Notes: a model not told the origin generated them from the sequence alone. Shown: positions 7,979 to 17,067, counted from the stretch's first letter. The stretch is 48,051 bases of DNA from CAVQBP01 sp964448105 (GCA_964448105.1 CAYUVK010000030.1:1-48051); one strand, 5' to 3'. Numbers and translations: made by a program.

Positions 7979-8821
7979 ATGCATTCAAAATTTATAAATA
8001 GAGAAGAAATAAATTTAAACGAATCTCAAATTAAAATGGTTATCAGCGGGTGGGGGAGTGAGGGATTTGAAACATCCAAAGTTGAAAAGATTACATACCT
8101 TTCAGATGGGCTGAAGATTAAAGGATATTTAGCATATCCAAAGATTAACAAAAATAAAAAATTTCCATGTATTATCTGGAATCGTGGAGGATTCCGGGAG
8201 AAAGGAGCAATTGATAAATTTACTGCTCGTGGAATATTTGGGCAATTAGCTAGCTGGGGATATATTGTTTTTGCTTCTCAATACAGGGGAAATGCAGGAA
8301 GTGAGGGAGAAGAATTTTTCGGCGGTGATGATGTAAACGATATTTTAAATTTAGTTCCGCTTGCAAAAGAGATACCTGAAGCAGATTATAGTAAATGGGG
8401 AATTGAAGGTTGGAGCCGGGGTGGAATGATGGCCTTATTAACTTTAATAAAAAATTCAAATTTCAAATGTGCTGTTTTAAGCGGAGCAATTTCAAATTTA
8501 AAATCTTATTTGGAAATCGATATCGAAAGAAAAAGTTCTTATCAAAAAATTTTTGGTAAAAATTTCAATGAAGAAATAGATAAACGGACAATAATTAATA
8601 AAGTTGATAAGCTTCCTAAAATTCCATATCTATTAATGCATGGAGGAAAAGACGAAACAGTTGTCCCTATTCAATCCTTAGAATTATCAAAGAAATTTTA
8701 TGAAGCAGGAATTTTACATAGATTAATAATTTTTGAAAACGGAGATCATTTCCTAAAAAATTATAGAAAAGAAGTTGATGAACAGAGAAGAATATGGTTT
8801 GACAAATATTTGAAGTGGTGA
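7979..8821 (+). CDS. alpha/beta hydrolase, prolyl oligopeptidase (S9)-like
   Basis: The 280-residue protein has no signal peptide. Residues about 35-70 form the entry strands (GLKIKGYLAYP, FPCIIWNRGG). The nucleophile elbow is GWSRGG with Ser146, and candidates for the acid and His are Asp225 in HGGKDETV and His257 in GDHFLK, giving the complete S9/DPP-type triad in order. Substrate could be short peptides or esters. It lacks the beta-propeller of true prolyl oligopeptidases. ATG 7979 has no clear Shine-Dalgarno. It stands alone between two hairpin-bounded units. Confidence 0.85.
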   Translation: MHSKFINREEINLNESQIKMVISGWGSEGFETSKVEKITYLSDGLKIKGYLAYPKINKNKKFPCIIWNRGGFREKGAIDKFTARGIFGQLASWGYIVFASQYRGNAGSEGEEFFGGDDVNDILNLVPLAKEIPEADYSKWGIEGWSRGGMMALLTLIKNSNFKCAVLSGAISNLKSYLEIDIERKSSYQKIFGKNFNEEIDKRTIINKVDKLPKIPYLLMHGGKDETVVPIQSLELSKKFYEAGILHRLIIFENGDHFLKNYRKEVDEQRRIWFDKYLKW

Positions 8822-8874
8822 TTTTTAGCTCTTTTTTAATTAAACCTTTTATCAAATTTATGTGTCTACCATTT

Positions 8875-8882
8875 TACATTTG
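8875..8882 (+). promoter_or_regulatory. candidate -7 element (TAnnTTTG) upstream of DUF6515 gene
   Basis: TACATTTG fits TAnnTTTG, 37 nt before the ATG at 8920, leaving room for a short leader that contains the Shine-Dalgarno TTGGAGG (8908-8914). Confidence 0.3.
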
Positions 8883-8919
8883 ATAATATTTCAGATTTTA
8901 TCTCTTTTGGAGGATTGAA

Positions 8920-9507
8920 ATGAAAAACATTATTCGTAAATATGAAAATTTTAATAAAGTTACATTGTTTATTGCAATTATTTTCCTGTTGCTTTTATTC
9001 CTGGCAGAAACGAATGCACAGGTAAGAAGGGGACATCCCAAAGTTGAAAGAAGAAGAGTTGCAAGAATTGAACATTTACCCCCCCATTATGAAACTATCG
9101 TTGTTCATAAAAAAAACTATTTTTATCATAACGGTTTTTTTTACAACAGAGGTCCCAGAGGATATGTTGTTATCGGTGCACCTATAGGTGCAAGATTAAG
9201 AGTCCTCCCTTTGGGTTATACGATTGTTAAGTTCGGCGGATTATCATATTACTATTTGAACGGTGCATATTATAACTATATCCCGTCAGAAAATGTATAT
9301 GTTGTTGTTGATAGACCTGGAAACCCTCCTAACGCGCCCAGCAGTAATCTTGACCAGGTAAAATTATATGACGGTTCAACAATTGAAGGAATTTTCCAAT
9401 CGGGTACGGATAGTACAATTACATTAAAAGTAAATAATGAAATGCGGGAAATTCCCATCAACAACATTATATCAATTACTTTTGCACAATCAATTCCGGA
9501 TAATTAA
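8920..9507 (+). CDS. exported DUF6515 family protein
   Basis: The 195-residue protein has an N-terminal signal peptide (about residues 1-34, ending TNAQ). The body has the Tyr/Gly-rich pattern of DUF6515 proteins: FYHNGFFYNRGPRGYVV, IGAPIGARL, LPLGY and YYYLNGAYYNY. The last 50 residues (from VKLYDGSTIEGI) look like an added small beta-barrel (SH3-like) segment. It probably resides in the periplasm or at the outer membrane. A strong Shine-Dalgarno TTGGAGG (8908-8914) marks the start. It is monocistronic, closed by a terminator at 9514. Function unknown. Confidence 0.75.
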   Translation: MKNIIRKYENFNKVTLFIAIIFLLLLFLAETNAQVRRGHPKVERRRVARIEHLPPHYETIVVHKKNYFYHNGFFYNRGPRGYVVIGAPIGARLRVLPLGYTIVKFGGLSYYYLNGAYYNYIPSENVYVVVDRPGNPPNAPSSNLDQVKLYDGSTIEGIFQSGTDSTITLKVNNEMREIPINNIISITFAQSIPDN

Positions 9508-9513
9508 ACTAAT

Positions 9514-9550
9514 AAAGAGATGGTATCTTTTTAACAGATATCATCTCTTT
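9514..9550 (+). terminator. terminator hairpin after DUF6515 gene
   Basis: AAAGAGATGGTATCT (9514-9528) pairs with AGATATCATCTCTTT (9536-9550): a 15-bp stem with one G-T pair and a 7-nt loop. The right arm itself ends in TTT. Confidence 0.8.
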
Positions 9551-9572
9551 AATTTATAAAGGAATTAATATT

Positions 9573-9934
9573 ATGATGGAAATTACCGACGAATACATGC
9601 AGAAAATGCTGCTCAAAACAAAAAAATATTGTGTTGTTGTTTTAAGGTCTGGACCAAGGATTAGTGAACCTGGAGTGGAAAAAATTATTTGGGAACATGG
9701 CAGAAGGAATTTTGTTCTCCGTGAAGAGAAAATTTTATCGATTGTCTGCGCTGTTAATAATGGAACAGATGTAAAAGGATTTGGAATTTTCAATACTAAT
9801 GTTGAAGAAGTAAAAAAATAATGGATGAGGATCCGGGGGTCAAAGCAAAAGTCTTTTCATATGAAATGAATACCGGAGTTTTCCTGGAGACATGTTGCCG
9901 GAATAATATATATATATTTAAGATTATTTCATGA
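9573..9934 (+). pseudogene. YciI (YCII)-like protein gene with a frameshift in a poly-A run
   Basis: The first frame (9573-9821, 82 residues) contains YCVVVLRSGP, WEHGRRNFVL and FGIFNTNVEEVKK, the usual progress of YCII-related proteins, and then stops at TAA 9819-9821. The expected C-terminus (MDEDPGVKAKVFSYEM) is encoded immediately after, in the +1-shifted frame from 9821 to the TGA at 9932-9934. One extra A in the seven-A run at 9812-9818 would restore one continuous protein of about 120 residues (VEEVKK-I-MDEDPG). This is a homopolymer frameshift: mutation, sequencing error, or slippage-expressed. YCII domains are ferredoxin-like folds of mostly unknown function. AAAGGA at 9558-9563 precedes the start. 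Confidence 0.75.
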
Positions 9935-10098
9935 AGTTTATTGTGATTTTGAACTGAATTAAAGACATTTTATATTATTCTTATTTTTTTGCATTAGGCT
10001 GCAAAATTTCCAAGAGTATTAATTAATTTAACGAAACCTTTCCCATCTTTACCAGGAAATTCTTAAATTAAAATTCCAATTAAATCTATTTAATATTT

Positions 10099-10740
10099 AT
10101 GGCTGAAATATTATTTCCCCCACAGGAGCAATACCTTTTAAAATTTAAAAAAGAGGAAGATCCATTAATTTTAGAGATGGAGATGTATGCAAAAGAGCAT
10201 AATGTACCAATTTTATCCTGGCAGGCTGCTGATTTTATGGAGCAATTGATCCGCTTAAGCAATCCCAAAAGAGTATTGGAAATTGGAACTGCTATTGCAT
10301 ATTCAACAATTCGGATTGCAAAAAATTTAAAAAAGAAATCTGTAATTCATACAATAGAAAAAAGCGAGGATAATGTTGAAAAAGCTAGAGAAAATATTCA
10401 ACGATCTGGTCTGGAAGAAAAGATAAATTTATTTGTCGGGGATGCTTTAAATGTTATACCCCAGCTTAAAAAGAAATACGATTTCGTTTTTCTTGACGCC
10501 GATAAGGAAGATTATAAAAGACTTTTTGATTATTCATTAGTGCTTCTGAAAAAGGGAGGAATAATTTTTATTGATAATCTTTTATGGCATGGTTATGCCG
10601 CAAGCAAAAGAGTTCCACAGAATTACAAGTCTTCTACAAAGTGTATAAGAGATTTTAATGTTATCTTTACTTCACAGGAAAATCTTAAAACTACTATTCT
10701 ACCGATTGGTGATGGCATAGGTATAGGTATAAAGTATTAA
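10099..10740 (+). CDS. SAM-dependent O-methyltransferase (family 3, CCoAOMT-like)
   Basis: The 213-residue product is full length for bacterial O-methyltransferase family 3. The SAM-binding motif is VLEIGTAIAYSTIRIA (59-74), followed by HTIEKSEDNVEKAREN and the metal/catalytic stretch FLDADKEDYKRLFD (131-144) with Asp133, then IIFIDNLLWHG with Asp159-Asn160. These enzymes methylate catechol-type hydroxyls with a divalent cation; the physiological substrate here is unknown. ATG 10099 has no clear Shine-Dalgarno. The downstream two-hairpin element at 10768 lies 28 nt after the stop. Confidence 0.9.
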   Translation: MAEILFPPQEQYLLKFKKEEDPLILEMEMYAKEHNVPILSWQAADFMEQLIRLSNPKRVLEIGTAIAYSTIRIAKNLKKKSVIHTIEKSEDNVEKARENIQRSGLEEKINLFVGDALNVIPQLKKKYDFVFLDADKEDYKRLFDYSLVLLKKGGIIFIDNLLWHGYAASKRVPQNYKSSTKCIRDFNVIFTSQENLKTTILPIGDGIGIGIKY

Positions 10741-10767
10741 TTTGATAACAAATTAAATCTTACTCTT

Positions 10768-10797
10768 TCAGCCATAGGCTGATCTGTTTTCTGCAGA
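10768..10797 (+). repeat. two-hairpin intergenic element, copy 2
   Basis: TCAGCCATAGGCTGA then TCTGTTTTCTGCAGA. The first half forms a 6-bp TCAGCC/GGCTGA stem; the second keeps only a short TCTG/CAGA stem. Same orientation and position (just after a plus-strand stop) as the other two copies. Confidence 0.75.
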
Positions 10798-10844
10798 AAT
10801 CATAATAATACTAAATTTAAGTTATGATGAAATTAATTTAAAAA

Positions 10845-11294
10845 ATGAAAAAAATGACAAACAATTTTTCAAATATTGCTGCAGATTTTGTTAATGAAGT
10901 TGAAAAATTTTCTAAAACAAATTTAAATAAAAAAGCCGAGATGTTAAGAATTTATGAAGAAAGTCTGAAATCCGGTAAAGAAAAAATATTTGAAGATTTG
11001 ACATTCACTGCAAAATATTTAAGAGGCTTAATGCGTGTACTTCAAAATGGAGCAAGTAATCCTGAAGTCCCTTCTATGGAAAAAATTAAAGCTGATTTCT
11101 CCGCCAATATTAAAAAAGTAACTGATCAACTAAAAGATATAATTTCAAATGCAGGAGAAAAGTTAACTAAATATTTTACCGATAATTATTTTGAAATGTC
11201 TCAGCAGGGATTAACAAATTTGAATGAACTATTAGCAGACCTTGAATGGACAAAAATGTATTTAAACGATCAGAAACGGCAAAAGGCTAATTAA
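10845..11294 (+). CDS. small helical protein of unknown function
   Basis: This 149-residue protein is rich in Lys, Glu, Asn and Leu with heptad-like spacing and is predicted to be mostly helical, perhaps coiled coil. It has no signal peptide, membrane segment, Cys or recognisable motif. ATG 10845 (with a second ATG four codons on at 10854) lacks a good Shine-Dalgarno. It is convergent with the YigZ gene and shares a terminator-like inverted repeat with it at 11299-11349. I do not recognise a family. Codon use resembles its neighbours and supports a real gene. Confidence 0.6.
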   Translation: MKKMTNNFSNIAADFVNEVEKFSKTNLNKKAEMLRIYEESLKSGKEKIFEDLTFTAKYLRGLMRVLQNGASNPEVPSMEKIKADFSANIKKVTDQLKDIISNAGEKLTKYFTDNYFEMSQQGLTNLNELLADLEWTKMYLNDQKRQKAN

Positions 11295-11298
11295 CCAT

Positions 11299-11349
11299 AA
11301 AACCTCCGAGATTAGTGCAGGTTTTACAATGTGTAAACCTCGAGGTTTA
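11299..11349. terminator. inverted repeat between convergent genes
   Basis: AAACCTC-C-GAG (11299-11309) pairs with CTC-GAGGTTT (11339-11348) with one bulged C; inside it AGGTTTTACA also pairs with TGTAAACCT. It can act for both strands and its right arm overlaps the stop codon of the YigZ gene. Confidence 0.55.
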
Positions 11350-11970
11350 GAGAAAAATTATTTCCTCATCTTCATTTATTATGGCTTTCCCTTTTGATAT
11401 TCCATTAATATTCGTTATAAATTGTTCAACTTTTTCAAGCGAAACCAAACACTCAATTTTAACATCATTTGCATAGTCCGACTTATTTATCTTTCCCTTA
11501 AATTGATCTATTATATGATAAATATTATTGATCTGATTTAAATCTGCTGTAATCGAAATTTTTTTATATCCAATTTTTTCAATTATTAGAGAATTTTCCA
11601 AAGCCTGAATTGCAGAGTTATAATAAGCTTTTCCCAAAGGACCGACTCCCAGCTTAGTTCCGCCAAAATACCTGATAACTATTACTAAAATTTTGTGAAG
11701 ATTAAAATGATTTATTGCATTTAAAATTCTTACTCCTGCTGTTCCGTTAGGTTCACCATCATCGGAATATTTTATTTGATTATTCAATAATTTATATGCA
11801 TAACAATGATGTGTTGCATCATAATATTTTTTCTTAGTACGTTCTAAAATTTTAATTGCATCGTCTTCACTTTCAATTGGATATACTTGTGCAGTAAAAA
11901 TGGAACTCTTCTCTTTCAAAGTGGTTTCATTAAAATCCCGGATGGTGTTATATTTTTCAATATTTTGCAT
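11347..11970 (-). CDS. YigZ/IMPACT family protein (UPF0029)
   Basis: The 207-residue protein has the N-terminal IMPACT domain with DATHHCYAYKL, YSDDGEPNGTAG and VIRYFGGTKLGVGPLGKAYYN (in pieces), and a C-terminal ferredoxin-like domain (about 135-205). The family includes E. coli YigZ and eukaryotic IMPACT, a regulator of GCN2; in bacteria the role is unsettled, with suggested links to translation. ATG 11970 opens on the minus strand with no clear Shine-Dalgarno and is divergent from uvrA, with about 100 nt between them. The stop codon lies within the shared inverted repeat. Confidence 0.93.
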   Translation of the reverse strand: MQNIEKYNTIRDFNETTLKEKSSIFTAQVYPIESEDDAIKILERTKKKYYDATHHCYAYKLLNNQIKYSDDGEPNGTAGVRILNAINHFNLHKILVIVIRYFGGTKLGVGPLGKAYYNSAIQALENSLIIEKIGYKKISITADLNQINNIYHIIDQFKGKINKSDYANDVKIECLVSLEKVEQFITNINGISKGKAIINEDEEIIFL

Positions 11971-12040
11971 AAAGTATCAATAAAAGCTGTGATGGGCAGT
12001 TTTAATTAAATTGATTATCAGATACTCTATAAGTAATATA

Positions 12041-12048
12041 TAAATTTG
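12041..12048 (+). promoter_or_regulatory. candidate -7 element (TAnnTTTG) upstream of uvrA
   Basis: TAAATTTG fits TAnnTTTG, 23 nt before the TTG start of uvrA, which would give a very short leader. A TTG at 12011 is farther upstream (27 nt) than the usual 19-21. No LexA-like palindrome was recognised in the gap. Confidence 0.3.
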
Positions 12049-12070
12049 AATTTTTAAAATTAATGATAAT

Positions 12071-14896
12071 TTGGAAAAAGAAACTATCATAATAAGAGGT
12101 GCAAGAGAGCATAATTTAAAAAATATTGATGTTGAAATCCCGCGCGATTCTTTTACTGTTATAACAGGACTTTCAGGTTCCGGTAAATCATCCCTGGCTT
12201 TTGATACAATTTATGCCGAAGGACAAAGAAGATATATTGAATCTCTTTCTGCCTATGCAAGGCAATTCCTCGATATGCTCGAAAAACCTGATGTTGATTT
12301 AATTGAAGGGTTAAGCCCTGCAATTTCTATCGAGCAGAAATCTACATCCGGCAATCCTCGATCTACAGTTGGAACCGTAACTGAAATTTATGATTATTTG
12401 CGGCTGCTTTATGCAAGGCTGGGAATCCCGCATTGTTACAACTGCGGGCAGCCTGTTACAAAACAAACTTCTGCACAAATAATTGATTCCATAATTTCAA
12501 ATCTAAACGGAAAAAAAATATCAATACTTGCACCTGTCATAAGAGGTAGAAAAGGGCATTACCGGGAACTCTTTGAAGAAATTCTCTCCGATGGATTTTT
12601 AAAGGTCCGGGTTGATAATGAATTTCATGAAATTTCTAAAGGATTTCAAATCGATCGATATAAAATACATAATATTGAAATTTCCGTAGATAGAATTACA
12701 ATAAATGAATCTTCAAGAAGCAGATTAGCTGAATCGATTGACGTCGGCTTAAATTATGGAAACGGAATTGTAATAGTTAATGACGGTACAAATGATTTTG
12801 TTTACAGCCGTCATCTTGCTTGTTTAAACTGCGGAATAAGCTACCGTGAATTAGCTCCGAATTCTTTTTCATTTAATTCACCTTATGGTTCTTGCGCGGA
12901 TTGTGAAGGCTTAGGCGAAAAGAAAGAACTTGATATTAATCTAATAATTCCAGATTGGAATAAATCAATTAATGAAGAGGGATTGGCGCCGCTTGGTAAA
13001 CCTAGACTTATCTGGTTTTTCAATCAATTAAATGTTATTGCCGAAAAATATAATTTTACGTTTGACACGAAGCTTAAGGACTTAACCGAAGAACAGAAAA
13101 AAATTCTTCTAAACGGGAGTAAAGAAAAAATTCCTTTCAGCTACTCATATGGCGGAGGAAAACCTGTAACATACATGCACAAGTTTGCCGGTATGTACAG
13201 CTACCTGAAAAATTATTACAATACTACCACTTCAAATAATGTGCGTGAATGGGTCGAATCTTTTATGAATACAATCGCCTGTCCAACTTGCGGCGGCGGA
13301 CGGTTAAAACAGGAATCCCTAGCGGTTAAATTTCAAGGAAAGAATATTAGTGAAGTAACTAAACTGTCGATTCAAAGAGCTTTTGTTTTCTTCAATAAAC
13401 TGAAAATTAATGGCAGGGAAGGTTTAATTGCAAAACCGATTATTAAAGAAATAACTATACGGTTAAATTTTCTACTTAATGTCGGATTGAATTATTTAAC
13501 ATTAGACAGATCAGCAAGAACTTTATCCGGCGGAGAATCTCAACGAATCCGGCTGGCAACTCAAATAGGTTCACAGCTTGCCGGTGTTCTTTATGTTCTA
13601 GATGAACCCAGTATCGGACTTCATCAGAATGATAATATTAAGCTTATCAATTCTTTAAAAAACCTGAGAGATTTGGGAAACACAGTAATTGTAGTTGAAC
13701 ATGATAGGGAAACAATAGAAAGCTCTGATTATATGATCGATCTGGGCCCGGGTGCCGGGGAACATGGTGGTGTGGTCTGTTTATCGGGAGAAACTAAAAA
13801 ATTAATTGAATCCCCCAATGGTTACGATTCTTTAACATTATCATATTTAAATGATAAAAAGGAAATAAAAATCCCTAAGGAAAGAAGAAGCGGGAATGGA
13901 AATTACCTGGAATTAAAAGGTGCATATGGAAATAATCTTAAGAGTGTTAATCTCAAATTACCCCTTGGTACATTTACATTAATAACCGGGGTAAGCGGAT
14001 CCGGGAAATCATCTTTGTTAAATGAAACTTTAGTAAAGATTTTAATGAATAAATTTTATAAATCCAAATCAGTGCCGCTTCCATATCAATCAATTGAAGG
14101 ATTGGAGAATATTGATAAAATTATAGAAATTGATCAATCACCAATTGGTAGAACTCCCAGATCAAATCCCGCAACTTATACTGGTCTGTTTACATTTATC
14201 AGGGATTTATTTGCCCAGCTCCCTGAATCCAAAATGAGAGGATATGGTCCCGGGAGGTTTAGCTTTAATGTACACGGCGGCAGATGTGAAGAATGTAACG
14301 GGGATGGTTTAAAGAAGATCGAAATGAATTTTCTACCCGATGTTTATGTTGAGTGCGATGTATGTCATGGAAGACGATATAATAGAGAAACTCTGGAAGT
14401 GCTTTACAAGACAAAATCAATTTCGGATGTTCTTGAAATGACAGTTGAAGAAGCATTACGGTTTTTTGAAGAGATGCCGAGGATAAAGCGAAAATTAAAA
14501 GCTATAAATGATGTTGGTCTTGGTTATATAAAATTAGGACAGCAGGCAACTACACTTTCGGGTGGAGAAGCGCAGCGGGTAAAATTAGCTACCGAGTTGA
14601 GTAAAGTCAGTACCGGTAAAACTCTTTATATTCTTGACGAACCTACAACCGGGCTGCACTTTGAAGATGTAAATATTCTTCTGAAAGTATTAAACAAATT
14701 AGTGGATAAGGGGAATACAATTGTGGTTATCGAACATAATATGGATGTAATTAAAACGGCCGATTGGATAATTGATTTGGGACCTGAAGGCGGGGAAAAA
14801 GGCGGGGAAATTATTGCCGAAAGTACACCTGAAGATTTAATCAAAAATGGAAAAAGCCTCACCGGTAAATTCTTAAAAAAAGCTATGAATTTGTAG
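12071..14896 (+). CDS. uvrA: excinuclease ABC subunit A
   Basis: The 941-residue protein is full-length UvrA, the damage-recognising ATPase of nucleotide excision repair. Two ABC modules are visible: Walker A GLSGSGKSS (33-41) and GVSGSGKSS (640-648), signatures TLSGGESQRIRLA and TLSGGEAQRVKLA, and Walker B segments VLDEPSIGLH and ILDEPTTGLH. Zn-binding Cys pairs occur in CLNCG...CADCEGLG and GGRCEECNGDG...ECDVCHGRRY. TTG 12071 is taken as start because an in-frame TGA lies at 12047-12049 and no ATG or GTG falls between; no Shine-Dalgarno is evident. It is divergent from the YigZ gene. uvrB and uvrC are not in the window. Confidence 0.98.
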   Translation: MEKETIIIRGAREHNLKNIDVEIPRDSFTVITGLSGSGKSSLAFDTIYAEGQRRYIESLSAYARQFLDMLEKPDVDLIEGLSPAISIEQKSTSGNPRSTVGTVTEIYDYLRLLYARLGIPHCYNCGQPVTKQTSAQIIDSIISNLNGKKISILAPVIRGRKGHYRELFEEILSDGFLKVRVDNEFHEISKGFQIDRYKIHNIEISVDRITINESSRSRLAESIDVGLNYGNGIVIVNDGTNDFVYSRHLACLNCGISYRELAPNSFSFNSPYGSCADCEGLGEKKELDINLIIPDWNKSINEEGLAPLGKPRLIWFFNQLNVIAEKYNFTFDTKLKDLTEEQKKILLNGSKEKIPFSYSYGGGKPVTYMHKFAGMYSYLKNYYNTTTSNNVREWVESFMNTIACPTCGGGRLKQESLAVKFQGKNISEVTKLSIQRAFVFFNKLKINGREGLIAKPIIKEITIRLNFLLNVGLNYLTLDRSARTLSGGESQRIRLATQIGSQLAGVLYVLDEPSIGLHQNDNIKLINSLKNLRDLGNTVIVVEHDRETIESSDYMIDLGPGAGEHGGVVCLSGETKKLIESPNGYDSLTLSYLNDKKEIKIPKERRSGNGNYLELKGAYGNNLKSVNLKLPLGTFTLITGVSGSGKSSLLNETLVKILMNKFYKSKSVPLPYQSIEGLENIDKIIEIDQSPIGRTPRSNPATYTGLFTFIRDLFAQLPESKMRGYGPGRFSFNVHGGRCEECNGDGLKKIEMNFLPDVYVECDVCHGRRYNRETLEVLYKTKSISDVLEMTVEEALRFFEEMPRIKRKLKAINDVGLGYIKLGQQATTLSGGEAQRVKLATELSKVSTGKTLYILDEPTTGLHFEDVNILLKVLNKLVDKGNTIVVIEHNMDVIKTADWIIDLGPEGGEKGGEIIAESTPEDLIKNGKSLTGKFLKKAMNL

Positions 14897-14987
14897 TATT
14901 TAATTCATTTTTTATCTTCTTTATAATTTTTATTTCCGTTTGCCCTGCAGCACAAATATTACTTTCAGGCTGAATTAACTTCAAAAA

Positions 14988-15500
14988 ATGAAAAAAATTC
15001 TACCTTTATTATTAATCACTTTAATTTTCCTTAATACTTTTGGCTTTAATCTTTTATTAGATTATTTGCTCTTTCAATGTAGGAGGGATTTTTCAAAAGA
15101 AAAATTTTTTGAATCGAATAAAATTATTGTTTTGAAGATAACATCTGATGAAAAGAAGAATCTTCAAAGGGTTGATGATAATGAAGTTAGATACAAAGAT
15201 AAAATGTATGATATTATTCGTGAATTAGAAAAAGATGGTGCTTTATATATCTATTGTATAAGTGATAGAAAAGAGGATTGGTTATTCGAAATATTATTTA
15301 AAATTAATAAGGGTGATGATCCTAACGAACAATCGGAACCTTTTTATACAAAGAATAACTTGATAAAAAATTATCTCTTTAAAGAAAATGATGCCTTCTT
15401 TTTTCAATTTAAAAAAGAAAGAGTAATCTTGCATTCCATAGCGACATATAATTCACCGGTAATGGAAATTATTTTACCCCCGCCTGAATTACTTTCGTAA
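14988..15500 (+). CDS. hypothetical membrane-anchored or exported protein
   Basis: The 170-residue protein starts with a strongly hydrophobic segment (residues 4-29) that is either a signal peptide or a single membrane anchor. The rest is charged and ends with a Pro-rich EIILPPPELLS. No family was recognised. The hydrophobic start followed by KEKFFESNKIIVLKITSDE suggests a small periplasmic domain. It begins at ATG 14988, 91 nt after the uvrA stop, with no clear Shine-Dalgarno. The 240-nt gap that follows shows no gene or clear structure. Confidence 0.55.
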   Translation: MKKILPLLLITLIFLNTFGFNLLLDYLLFQCRRDFSKEKFFESNKIIVLKITSDEKKNLQRVDDNEVRYKDKMYDIIRELEKDGALYIYCISDRKEDWLFEILFKINKGDDPNEQSEPFYTKNNLIKNYLFKENDAFFFQFKKERVILHSIATYNSPVMEIILPPPELLS

Positions 15501-15740
15501 AATTCTCTATTATTCATTCTGTTGTTTACCTGAAGTGCTTTTATACTGTTATGAAGTATCCTATTCCAACTAATTAGAAATGAATAAACAGATGGTGTCT
15601 TAAAAGCCTTCTTTTAATAATAAAACATGTGCTGACTGCAATATCGGAATTCCAAAATTTAATTAGAGCATTTAAAAATGACCGGCACATCGGAGTGTTA
15701 TTTATTAAGCAAAAATTTTACAAAAATAATTAGGTGAAGA

Positions 15741-16016
15741 ATGAAAAAGAAAATTTTATTTTTCTCAATCATTTTATTAATGAATTTACAATATCTTTTT
15801 TCTCAAAATTCAATAAGCGGGCAGATTACCAATAAAGACAATAGCGATAATTTGGAAAATGTCAATGTATTCATTCCAGAACTTCAAAAAGGAACCGTAT
15901 CAGGTATTAATGGAACATACAAAATTTCTAATATCCCTAAAGGTACTTTTACAATCCCGGCTAGCAAAGGAAAAGTAACAAAAAAAGGTAAACGATTTCT
16001 CATAATAACTCCTTAA
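15741..16016 (+). pseudogene. N-terminal fragment of a TonB-dependent receptor (signal peptide plus carboxypeptidase-regulatory-like domain)
   Basis: The 91-residue reading opens with a signal peptide (1-21) and then SISGQITNKDNSDNLENVNV, GTVSGINGTYKISNIPKGTF, the beta-sandwich domain that begins many Bacteroidota TonB-dependent receptors. After GTFTI the expected VxxIGY continuation is replaced by a short Lys-rich run and a stop, with no continuation in the other frames. Full receptors are 700-1000 residues, so this is a truncated remnant. A possible second piece lies at 16847-16975. It could be expressed as a small secreted domain, but decay is the simpler reading. GGTGAAGA before ATG 15741 is a weak ribosome site. 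Confidence 0.6.
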
Positions 16017-16040
16017 TTTATTTAATATTTATCGAATAGA

Positions 16041-16496
16041 TTATTTGGTCTTTTCTTGTTTGGAAAGTTTACTTTTTGAGATAACATCATAAATGTTCCC
16101 GAACATTTTCTTATTGTCCTCATCATTGCCGGTAACTATTTCGGGGATAGTCGATACTTTCAGCTGGTAATAATTTATCCATTCTACTTTACCATTTGCC
16201 GGGTTATCCTGGAATATCACCTTTTTATCTCTGGAATCATATACAAAAAACTTCAGTGGTGAAGGAAGTCCTTTAGTGACATTTTGAGGTAAATAATAAA
16301 CAATTAGATAAGTAGAATCCTTATTAAATGAAACTTTATAGTTTTGATTGTATCTTTCTTCGGCAATTTTTTTATAAGAAGGGCGGTTTGATTGCATCTC
16401 GTCGGAAGTTTCTTTCGAACTGCAGGCATTTATTAACAGAAATAGAAAGACCGGAATTAGAGTATACTTAAAAATGATACATTTAAAATATATCAC
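16041..16496 (-). CDS. hypothetical lipoprotein
   Basis: The 151-residue protein has a type II signal sequence: a hydrophobic stretch (residues 12-24) ending LLINAC with Cys25 as the lipidated residue. Ser-Ser-Lys at +2 to +4 fits Bacteroidota export to the outer membrane. The mature part (about 126 residues) contains YLIVYYLPQNVTKGLPSPL and FFVYDSRDKKVIFQD and has no recognised family. It lies in reverse orientation between the two receptor fragments, 24 nt from the end of the first. The start at ATG 16496 has no obvious Shine-Dalgarno. Confidence 0.6.
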   Translation of the reverse strand: MIYFKCIIFKYTLIPVFLFLLINACSSKETSDEMQSNRPSYKKIAEERYNQNYKVSFNKDSTYLIVYYLPQNVTKGLPSPLKFFVYDSRDKKVIFQDNPANGKVEWINYYQLKVSTIPEIVTGNDEDNKKMFGNIYDVISKSKLSKQEKTK

Positions 16497-17067
16497 TAAT
16501 GCAAACCCTTTTTAAAATTAGGAAATGAAATGGTTTAATGTAGTAACGTATTTATTAGAATGCGAAAGTTTATTTGGGAACCTTTATAAAGTTAAAAAGT
16601 TTCTTTTTAATTGTCAATATGTGGGTGATACAGAATAGAAGTTAATCCGGTATAACTTTTACCTTAGAACAAATTTCAAGATTTATTTGCATTTATAAAA
16701 AGAACATCTCGAAATATTTTACGGTAAAATTATTTATTAGATTATTATTATTGCTATTTTTAATAGAAAAAATCTTGTTCATAATTGTTTATGAATATTA
16801 TCTGATTTTTAATGATGTTATCAAATAAATCTTAGTGTTACATTAAGCGATATTAAAGGATTTAACAAGCAAAGACGGAACAATTGAATTTACAATCCCG
16901 GTTTTGAAAATAACTAACTTTGAAGCTCAGTATATGGGACAGGATGCTGCTTTCGTTCTGAATCTTACTGATTAAAAATTTCTTATTTATAATTTAGGCT
17001 TTTTGTCGCGTGAATTTCAGTTTATGAATTTTTCAGTTTAATAATTAATTAAATTGAAGAGGGAATA
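16497..17067. other. 571-nt A+T-rich gap, mostly non-coding
   Basis: No complete gene was found on either strand. The only coding-like segment is the receptor fragment at 16847-16975. The rest (16497-16846) has stops in all frames and no clear hairpin. Together with 15501-15740 this is the least gene-dense part of the window. Confidence 0.6.
16847..16975 (+). pseudogene. possible plug-domain fragment of a TonB-dependent receptor
   Basis: A 42-codon open stretch without a start codon, closed by TAA at both ends, encodes EFTIPVLKITN followed by NFEAQYMGQDAAFVLNLTD. The GQDxxFxLxLT piece resembles the entry to the receptor plug domain (in intact receptors, GQDLPFLL-type followed by TPS). It lies 830 nt downstream of the receptor N-terminal fragment on the same strand, in the right order, so both may be relics of one gene. 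The match is short and by eye. Confidence 0.4.
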
